The notes beneath the pieces are model-generated. The model searched no databases. It was not told where the DNA came from and saw only the letters and a program-made list of their open reading frames with translations. The position numbers and the translations under genes were made by a program. This document shows positions 57,783 through 64,000 of a DNA stretch of 64,000 bases, one piece after another. Numbering within the stretch: position 1 is the first letter of the stretch; each line of letters begins with the position of its first letter. Origin of the DNA: Streptococcus mitis (lineage in GTDB: Bacteria > Bacillota > Bacilli > Lactobacillales > Streptococcaceae); NCBI RefSeq assembly GCF_000722695.1, contig NZ_JPFU01000013.1, forward strand, positions 248,001 to 312,000, written 5' to 3'.

Positions 57783-57797
57783 AATTTATGATGCAAA

Positions 57798-57920
57798 GAG
57801 CGACAAGAAAACGACTGAAAATTAGGAATCTGACAAGAAATCCTGATTTCTCAGTCAGATTATCTATTTTCCAAGTTTTCCGCTCGTGTTCAAATCAAAA
57901 CACACGCTCTACCTTTCTTT
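57798..57920 (-). repeat. Structured RNA-like unit 1 (next to deoD)
   Basis: Minus strand: AGAAAGG, hairpin GTGTT/AACAC type, then a long stem: GAGCG/CGCTC, GAAAAC/GTTTTC, TGGAAAAT/ATTTTCA, internal loop AGAT/CCTA, AATCTGAC/GTCAGATT, AGAAATC/GATTTCT. Nearly identical to unit 3. Confidence 0.8.
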
Positions 57921-57936
57921 TTTGTATATTTAGGAT

Positions 57937-58062
57937 AGCGACAGAGAACAAAGTAAAAATAGGAAACTGACGACGCATCGCAGATGCTAGACAGTTTATC
58001 TTTTTTACACAGTTCTCCGCCCGTATTCAGTTCAGCAAATACGGTTTACCCATCCTTTCTTT
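57937..58062 (-). repeat. Structured RNA-like unit 2 (diverged, covarying)
   Basis: Same layout with changed bases on both sides of each stem: first hairpin CCGTATT/AATACGG, then GCG/CGC, GAGAAC/GTTCTC, GTAAAAA/TTTTTAC, unchanged internal loop AGAT/CCTA, AAACTG/CAGTTT, GCATC/GATGC with loop TGC. Starts with AGAAAGGA. Confidence 0.8.
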
Positions 58063-58079
58063 ATTTTATGAAGATTAGA

Positions 58080-58206
58080 GAGCGACAAGAAAACGACTGA
58101 AAATTAGGAATCTGACGAGAAATCCTGATTTCTCAGTCAGATTATCTATTTTCCAAGTTTTCCGCTCGTGTTCAAATTAGAACACTTCACTCTACCTTTC
58201 TGTTTT
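58080..58206 (-). repeat. Structured RNA-like unit 3 (next to the lipase-toxin gene)
   Basis: As unit 1, with first hairpin GTGTTC/GAACAC (58168-58185). Starts AGAAAGGTAGAG. About 95 percent identical to unit 1 over the long stem. Confidence 0.8.
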
Positions 58207-58303
58207 ATTTTTTTCTCTCATAGAAAGCTACCTGAATTCTGTTCAAAATCAGCTAGTACTTTCCTTATAAGCTAGACAACCTAACTGTCATTGTATCATC
58301 AGA

Positions 58304-61033
58304 TTATAAGACATCGTCATCACTCACCTTAGAATTCAATGTTGTTCCCCAGTGAGTGATTTTTCGATGGGCTTGTGCAAGAATTGGTCTATTATCATAG
58401 ATTGTTTGCCATCTATTCCAAAAAAGACCAGTTCTTTTCTCAATCTTAATTCGAAGATTGCGCATATTAGACTTAATTGGGAGATTGAGGATAGAGCCTG
58501 CGATCTGATTGCGCCCATTCCCTTCCCAAGAACGACTTCGGACAACTAATTGACCATTTTTATCTACTGTAACTTCTTCCCACGATATTGAATAACGTGC
58601 AATGTAAGCTCCACTATGTTGGATAGTTAGGGTCTTATCTTTTACAGGAGTGTAGTTTAACAGTTGTACAGGCTTAGAAGCTTGAGTAGTTACATTATTT
58701 TTAGCTACAAATCGAAAAACTTCTACTTCTGCAAGGCTGAGAGCTTGATTTTTTTGACGCAATTGAATGCGAACACGGCGACCTAATTTACCATTCAACT
58801 GGAGATCTAAACTGCTTCCTTCTAAACGAGAAACATATTGTCTAGCAACTTCTGTCCCTTTTTCATCATATAAAATCACATCAAAGTCTGAGAGACGTTT
58901 AGAAAGTTCTCCATCCCCACGATTATAAAGTCGGACAAGCCCAACCTGTTCCGTACGACCTAAATCAACTTCCCACCAAGGTTGATTTTCAAACTTAGTA
59001 TGAGTGATAGATTGCTGGCTATAATTACTATTGGTATTACCATCTAGAGCACGACTAGCATCTCCTCCAAATTCGGTAGAGCTTTGACGTGCTTGTTTTT
59101 TCCAAGCAATATTTTCAGCACGAAAAACCTGAACTTCTGCAAGACTGAGAGCGTTATATCCATCTAACTCAATGCGTACAAAACGAGCTTTCTTATAATC
59201 AATTGAAATCTGAGCGGAACTATCTCGCAAGTATGCAATGCGCTTTCTTTCAATTTCTTTTCCAAAACTATCCAAAAGAATCACATTAAAATTAGTCAGT
59301 CTATCTTGAGCAGCATCTGTTCGATTGTAAATATTAATTTGGCGAATCGTTTCTTCCTTGTCTAAATCGACTTGCCACCAAGGTTTTGATTGAAAATCTG
59401 TATGAGTGACAGAGTTATGTCCGTAATTTCCATCTAATTTCCCATCAACTGCTCTTCTAGCATCTCCTCCAAAAGCTGTCGAACTTTGAGTTACTCGTTT
59501 CCCTAGAGCTATATTTTCAAGAGGTTCAACACTTGGTTGACTAGATGACAGAGGGACTTGTTGTTTCTTAAAGAAATAAACGTTGTCCAATTTTTGATCA
59601 CGATATCCCTGTTTATCAAGCGTATCACGTTTTCCAATATTAAAATTCGGGATAGCATTCATTCTACTTTCAAAATAACCACGCGAACGGTGCTTGAAAC
59701 TAGAGTTACCTGTAAAGGTTACAATATCATTATCATTACGAATCAAAGATGTCACAACATTATCATTATCAACCACATAATGTTTTATTTTTCCAGATAA
59801 AGCCAACTTACGACTTTCTAATCCTACATCCCAGAAACCATTTTTAGCATTCCAAATAGTTCGAGAAGTAATTACTTTAGGAGCGCTAAATGTCGTAACT
59901 TTTTTCAAAACATTATTATAAAAAGTAGGATATTTCTGATAAGCTTCAACTGCCGCTATTTGAGCTAAGTAGCCTCCCAGCGAATGACCTGTCATATAAA
60001 GATTGGTAATGCTGGAATCCTGCGCTAGTTCTTTTACAACATTACGGATATCATCCGCTTGTGCAGGTTTATTTCCTCCTAACAAAACAAAATCTGCACT
60101 TAAATCCTTGGCGTCATTAACTCGCGTTCCACGAATAGCCAACATTTGAACAGTATTGTCTTTTAAATAAGGAAGATCACTCTTAGTTTCAAACAAGAAA
60201 GCATCCAAGCCACTTGCTGTATGATAAGCCTTTTTCATCTTCCAAAATGGGGCTAACTCATTGTGCATCATTTTATATTCTTGACGATCAAGATAAAGAC
60301 TTGGAAAAGGATTTTTATGATCTAGAATTTTGTCAATGTAATCATCATCACGATAAGCCAACTCCATAAAAAGGAGGGAATCACGATCTGTGACATACCA
60401 TTGTTTCTTGTTATCATCTTCTCCATCTGCTAATCCATCTCCATCACTATCTGCTAGTAATGGATGGCTATGGTAACCTAAATAATCTTTCCCATCTTTA
60501 TTGTAAATATACAATTCATCCTTATTTTTTATTCCATCATGATCATCATCGCCATCAGGATCTAAAAATTTTCCACCGTATAAAGAATTATCTACAAGAT
60601 CCTTCTCTACATGGAGTTCTCCTTTAGAAATTTTGACAAAGTCTGCCTCTGTTACTGGACGAGAATTTTTCGGCTCATCCTTTAGAATTTCCTCTTTCTT
60701 CAATTCCTCATGAGGCACAGCAGATTCTTTCTTATATAATTCTTCTCCTGCTTTTTCTTTTCCATGTGTAACAACTTCTTTTGTTTCTAAAGTTGATTGA
60801 GTAGCTGTAGCTTTCTCCTCTGTAATAGATACTTCCTGTTTTTTATCAGTGTTTTCTTTTACGGGACTATCCTTTGCTACTACTGATACAGAGCCTTCAT
60901 TTTTCAGACCATGATTTCCTTCATTGGCAGAAACACCTGTTGGTACTATAAAAGCAAAACCAACTGCTACAGATACAACTCCGATACTTAATTTTTTTAT
61001 GCCAAAACGCATAATTTGTTGACCAATTTTCAT
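58304..61033 (-). CDS. Secreted lipase with two fucolectin domains and a CDC domain 4
   Basis: 909 residues. Signal peptide of YSIRK-like type (RFGIKKLSIGVVSVAVGF, 10-27). Low-complexity Lys/Glu linker 40-125. Two Ca-binding thrombospondin-3-like repeats (DPDGDDDHDG 158-167, DSDGDGLADGEDD 195-207). Lipase class-3-type domain 215-480 with nucleophile Ser351 in GHSLGG, likely Asp and His in VVDNDN (421-426) and FKHRSRG. F5/8-type C domains 507-638 and 641-776; only the second keeps YNRGD (703-707). Residues 790-900 match cytolysin domain 4 (SGAYIARYSISWEEV, RTGLFWNRWQT, WGTTL). No pore-forming domains 1-3. Between punA and deoD, no canonical terminator seen. Confidence 0.88.
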   Translation of the reverse strand: MKIGQQIMRFGIKKLSIGVVSVAVGFAFIVPTGVSANEGNHGLKNEGSVSVVAKDSPVKENTDKKQEVSITEEKATATQSTLETKEVVTHGKEKAGEELYKKESAVPHEELKKEEILKDEPKNSRPVTEADFVKISKGELHVEKDLVDNSLYGGKFLDPDGDDDHDGIKNKDELYIYNKDGKDYLGYHSHPLLADSDGDGLADGEDDNKKQWYVTDRDSLLFMELAYRDDDYIDKILDHKNPFPSLYLDRQEYKMMHNELAPFWKMKKAYHTASGLDAFLFETKSDLPYLKDNTVQMLAIRGTRVNDAKDLSADFVLLGGNKPAQADDIRNVVKELAQDSSITNLYMTGHSLGGYLAQIAAVEAYQKYPTFYNNVLKKVTTFSAPKVITSRTIWNAKNGFWDVGLESRKLALSGKIKHYVVDNDNVVTSLIRNDNDIVTFTGNSSFKHRSRGYFESRMNAIPNFNIGKRDTLDKQGYRDQKLDNVYFFKKQQVPLSSSQPSVEPLENIALGKRVTQSSTAFGGDARRAVDGKLDGNYGHNSVTHTDFQSKPWWQVDLDKEETIRQINIYNRTDAAQDRLTNFNVILLDSFGKEIERKRIAYLRDSSAQISIDYKKARFVRIELDGYNALSLAEVQVFRAENIAWKKQARQSSTEFGGDASRALDGNTNSNYSQQSITHTKFENQPWWEVDLGRTEQVGLVRLYNRGDGELSKRLSDFDVILYDEKGTEVARQYVSRLEGSSLDLQLNGKLGRRVRIQLRQKNQALSLAEVEVFRFVAKNNVTTQASKPVQLLNYTPVKDKTLTIQHSGAYIARYSISWEEVTVDKNGQLVVRSRSWEGNGRNQIAGSILNLPIKSNMRNLRIKIEKRTGLFWNRWQTIYDNRPILAQAHRKITHWGTTLNSKVSDDDVL

Positions 61034-61267
61034 TTATACATATATCTTTCTTTTATTTTTTTCACCCTCTTTACCAACAATATTCTCCAATCAGCTAATC
61101 TCCTTTAGCATCACGATTTCATTTTTATACTTTGTTAGCAAGGATTTGAAGAGGTTTATAAAAGTATAGGAACCTCATTCATTTTTCATATTATAATTCT
61201 ATATAGAAGTTAAGTATTTCATTCATCTTCTACTTTATAGAGAAGTTTTCACACTTATTTTTCTTTC

Positions 61268-62077
61268 TCATAGTGCTGCAAGAATCGCTTTCAGCAAGCC
61301 TTTGAAATCGCCTTTGACACGTTCAGTTACTTCTACAACTTCCTCGTGGTTGAGTTCTTCTTGGAAACCAGCCGCAAAGTTAGTAATACATGAAATTCCT
61401 AGAACTTTCAAGCCTGAGTGGGCTGCCACAATAACTTCAGGAACAGTAGACATACCAACTGCATCTGCTCCCAATGCCTTATAAGCACGAATCTCTGCTG
61501 GTGTCTCATAAGTCGGACCAGTTACACCGATATAGACACCTTCATCAAGCTTGATACCAAGTTTCTTAGCCACTTCATGGGCAGTAGCACGGTATTCTGG
61601 TGTGTAGGCTTTAGACATATCAGGAAAACGAGGACCAAAATCATCCAAGTTTTCCCCCATCAATGGGTTTTGCCCCGTCATATTGATATGGTCTGAGATA
61701 GCCATCAAAGTACCAGGACCAAAACTAATACCACCAGCTGCATTGGTTACAATGACACCTTCACATCCGAGAACTTTCATCACACGTACTGGAAAAGTCA
61801 CGACTTCCAGAGGATTTCCTTCGTAGAAATGGAAACGACCTTGAAGAGCCAAGACCTTGCGACCTGCCAGTTCACCATATACCAATTTACCAGCGTGACC
61901 AACTACTGTTGAACGGCCCCAGTTTGGAATCTCAGCATAGTCTACTACAACTGGATGTTCAATTTCTTCTGCCAGTTCTCCAAGTCCTGACCCAAGGATT
62001 AGACCGAACTCAGGCGCTTGGATTCCCTTTTCTTTCAGGAAAGCAGCTGTTTCATTGATTTTGTCTAAAAATGTCAT
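61268..62077 (-). CDS. punA: Purine nucleoside phosphorylase (trimeric type)
   Basis: 269 residues, inosine/guanosine-type PNP. LGSGLGELAEEI, GRFHFYEG and the family signature around VTNAAGGIS are seen, then GPTYETPAE. Its start overlaps the DUF1697 gene by 4 bases. With DeoD it gives two PNPs of different fold type in one cluster. Confidence 0.95.
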   Translation of the reverse strand: MTFLDKINETAAFLKEKGIQAPEFGLILGSGLGELAEEIEHPVVVDYAEIPNWGRSTVVGHAGKLVYGELAGRKVLALQGRFHFYEGNPLEVVTFPVRVMKVLGCEGVIVTNAAGGISFGPGTLMAISDHINMTGQNPLMGENLDDFGPRFPDMSKAYTPEYRATAHEVAKKLGIKLDEGVYIGVTGPTYETPAEIRAYKALGADAVGMSTVPEVIVAAHSGLKVLGISCITNFAAGFQEELNHEEVVEVTERVKGDFKGLLKAILAAL

Positions 62078-62634
62078 TGTGTGTCTCCTTTATTATTTTT
62101 TAGCAATTGACCGATTTTGTCAAAAGTTTTTGCATTGCGAATGGTAATGTGGCGATATAAAGGCATCTTGAGCAGGTGCTTATGATAGGCAGTCTTAGAG
62201 TAGGATTCTTCAGAAAATTTCCCCCAGAAAATCCCAAGTTTTCCAAAATGAAGCACTTCATCTTTCAGCTCTAAACTTTTAACCGTCTCGATGACTTGCT
62301 CCACATCCAAGCCCTCAGTGTAAAAGAGGACGTCTTTTCGTGCCAAGTCTTTGTTCCACCAAGCTGGTAGCTTTTCAAGTTCTTCTTCATAGTCTTCTTG
62401 ACTCAGTAAAGAAAAACTTTGAATAAATGAATAATGGACTTCAAAGAAAACTTCTAATTTTTCAACTAATTGAGCTTTGGGGGCTATCGAAGTGAAGAAA
62501 ATATTGCCACTGTTGATGTAGCTTTCAACCTTTTCCAGTCCCAAGTCTGTCAATTCTTGCCGAAGCTCCGCCATGACAATCTTATTCTTGCCACCAACAT
62601 TAATGCCCCGAACAAGTAAAGCATAGCGTTTCAT
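62074..62634 (-). CDS. DUF1697-family protein
   Basis: 186 residues. The start MKRYALLVRGINVGGKNKI and YINSGNIFF are the conserved blocks of DUF1697 proteins, of unknown function. It lies between deoB and punA with 1-base and 4-base junctions, so it is made together with purine nucleoside salvage enzymes. Confidence 0.85.
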   Translation of the reverse strand: MKRYALLVRGINVGGKNKIVMAELRQELTDLGLEKVESYINSGNIFFTSIAPKAQLVEKLEVFFEVHYSFIQSFSLLSQEDYEEELEKLPAWWNKDLARKDVLFYTEGLDVEQVIETVKSLELKDEVLHFGKLGIFWGKFSEESYSKTAYHKHLLKMPLYRHITIRNAKTFDKIGQLLKNNKGDTQ

Positions 62635-62635
62635 C

Positions 62636-63847
62636 TTACACCAATTTATCTAAGAAACTTTCCCCAATCATGGCAGTTTCAACACCAAAGTTATCCGCAA
62701 CTGTCGCTGAGATATCTGCAAAATGTCCGACTGGAATAACACCATTTCCTTTAAAGGCAGGGCTGTAGGCCAACAATGGAATATATTCACGAGTGTGGTC
62801 TGTTCCTGCGTAAGTTGGGTCATTGCCATGATCCGCAGTAATCAAGAGTAGGTCATTTTCTCGCATAGCTGCGATAATTTCAGGTAAGCGTTCATCAAAC
62901 TCATGCAAGCAATCACGGTAACCATGAGCATTGCGACGGTGACCGTAAAGGGCATCAAAGTCAACCAAGTTTGTGAATGAGAATCCTTTTTCAAACTCAG
63001 TAAGTGCCATAGTCTTCAATAGTGTATCAATCCCATGGCTATTTGACTTATTGTGACCCATGTCGTGGTTGATACCAGCACCGTTAAAGATATCATTGAT
63101 TTTACCAACAGCGTAAGTATCGATACCAGCCTCGTTCAATTTATCCAAAACAGTCGGTGCAAATGGAGATACTGCCAAGTCACGACGGTTTGCTGTGCGA
63201 GTGAAGTTACCAGGCTCACCTACATAAGGACGAGCAATGATACGACCGAGAAGGGCTGGACGCTCAAGGGTAATCGAACGTGCATATTCACAGATACGGT
63301 ACAATTCATCCAGAGGAATGATGTCTTCATGAGCAGCAATCTGCAAAACAGGATCTGCTGAAGTATAGATAATCAACTCTCCAGTTTCCATCTGACGTGG
63401 TCCAAAGTCATCGATAACGGCTGTTCCTGAGTAAGGTTTGTTGGCTTCACGAATGACCTTGCGTCCTGAAAATTCTTCGATTTTTGTCAAGATTTCTTCT
63501 GGGAATCCGTTCCAGAAAGTATCGAAGGGCTCAGTAATGTTGAGTCCCATTATTTCCCAGTGACCAGTCATCGTATCTTTACCAAGAGATACTTCTTCCA
63601 ATTTTGTTGCATACCCTGTTGGATTGCTTTCAGCTGGTACAGTCTTCAGAGGAGTTTCACGAGGAATATTTCCTAGACCGATTTTAGCCATGTTTGGCAC
63701 ATTCAAACCAACTGTTTTTGAAATGTGTCCCAGTGTGTCAGAAGCTCCATCTGGAACCCCTGCATTGACAAAGTTATTAGCATCTGGTGCAGCACCGATT
63801 CCTACAGAATCTAATACTACCAAATGAATACGATTAAATTTTGACAT
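62636..63847 (-). CDS. deoB: Phosphopentomutase
   Basis: Interconverts (deoxy)ribose-1-phosphate and -5-phosphate, linking the nucleoside phosphorylases to RpiA and DeoC. 403 residues. Metal ligands in [14 protein letters not shown], nucleophile region [10 protein letters not shown], and [26 protein letters not shown] precedes the ATG. Confidence 0.97.
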   Translation of the reverse strand: MSKFNRIHLVVLDSVGIGAAPDANNFVNAGVPDGASDTLGHISKTVGLNVPNMAKIGLGNIPRETPLKTVPAESNPTGYATKLEEVSLGKDTMTGHWEIMGLNITEPFDTFWNGFPEEILTKIEEFSGRKVIREANKPYSGTAVIDDFGPRQMETGELIIYTSADPVLQIAAHEDIIPLDELYRICEYARSITLERPALLGRIIARPYVGEPGNFTRTANRRDLAVSPFAPTVLDKLNEAGIDTYAVGKINDIFNGAGINHDMGHNKSNSHGIDTLLKTMALTEFEKGFSFTNLVDFDALYGHRRNAHGYRDCLHEFDERLPEIIAAMRENDLLLITADHGNDPTYAGTDHTREYIPLLAYSPAFKGNGVIPVGHFADISATVADNFGVETAMIGESFLDKLV

Positions 63848-63860
63848 AGTGTATCTCCTT

Positions 63861-64000
63861 CTATTTTCCTTTTCTTGAGGTTAAAATCTGAATCCCGTCT
63901 CGTCCAGCAACAATAACCTTATCCACCATTTTGTTGAATAAGCCGTGCTCTACGACACCAACAACTTGGTCCAATTCTTGCCCAAAGGTAATTGGATCTT
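63861..64000 (-). CDS. rpiA: Ribose-5-phosphate isomerase A (C-terminal 46 residues)
   Basis: Only the end of the gene is inside the window: ...[19 protein letters not shown] and ending [12 protein letters not shown], then TAG. The pattern [19 protein letters not shown] is the conserved RpiA C-terminus. First known member of the rpiA-deoB-DUF1697-punA unit here. Confidence 0.9.
   Translation of the reverse strand, partial: DPITFGQELDQVVGVVEHGLFNKMVDKVIVAGRDGIQILTSRKGK

Noticed and set aside
57788..57970. Plus-strand 60-codon frame in the structured units
   Set aside because: It crosses the stem-loop units, lacks a ribosome site and is not kept in all three units.
57783..61267. Prophage or integrative element between punA and deoD
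   Set aside because: No integrase, transposase, replication gene or clear attachment-site duplication is seen.

Overview
The window is chromosomal DNA of a Mitis-group streptococcus, most likely Streptococcus mitis or a close relative (S. pseudopneumoniae, S. pneumoniae). The basis is a choline-binding phosphorylcholine esterase (CbpE/Pce), a BOX element, the SUF operon beside dacA, a parE/parC locus, the pnrA nucleoside-uptake operon, and a lectinolysin-type cytolysin. Most genes are core housekeeping genes on the minus strand.

Layout. 1-8.1 kb: tmk (cut), proline synthesis proC-proA-proB, cbpE, rluD-lspA-LysR regulator. 8.4-10.4 kb: rplU-prp-rpmA ribosomal operon with leader, and a YoaK-type membrane protein. 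10.4-12.6 kb (plus): oxidoreductase and DEAD-box helicase. 12.6-17.1 kb: tuf, a complete group II intron placed between the terminator of an AI-2E family gene and the tuf promoter, then the AI-2E family gene. 17.2-23.9 kb: dacA and sufC-D-S-U-B, with a BOX element upstream of sufC. 23.9-28.3 kb: dnaX, a free-methionine sulfoxide reductase, rpsA, tRNA-Tyr and tRNA-Gln. 28.3-33.5 kb: oligopeptide-binding lipoprotein, ilvE (perfect CodY box), lectinolysin.

33.8-44.7 kb: parC and parE are separated by about 6.4 kb of accessory DNA: a RelA/SpoT-like protein, an ANT(6)-like nucleotidyltransferase, two small membrane proteins, a broken gene, a four-copy array of palindromes with 41-bp period, and a type II restriction-modification pair. 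44.8-53.3 kb: plsY and a long nucleoside uptake/salvage operon (methyltransferase, pdp, deoC, cdd, pnrA, ABC ATPase, two permeases) with a cre-like site at its promoter. 53.5-56.8 kb: membrane protein, coaA, rpsT (TTG start), a P-loop kinase-like protein, a sirtuin. 57.1-64 kb: deoD, punA, deoB and rpiA (cut) form a second nucleoside/pentose cluster, interrupted between punA and deoD.

The most unusual material is that interruption (57.8-61.0 kb). It holds a 909-residue secreted protein joining a class-3-type lipase, two fucolectin/F5-8C-type domains and a lone cholesterol-dependent-cytolysin domain 4. It is followed by three tandem copies of a structured element whose helices are kept by compensatory base changes around an invariant AGAT/CCTA internal loop. 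The same lectin and domain-4 modules occur in the lectinolysin gene 25 kb away, so this strain carries a full toxin and a lipase carrying its targeting parts.
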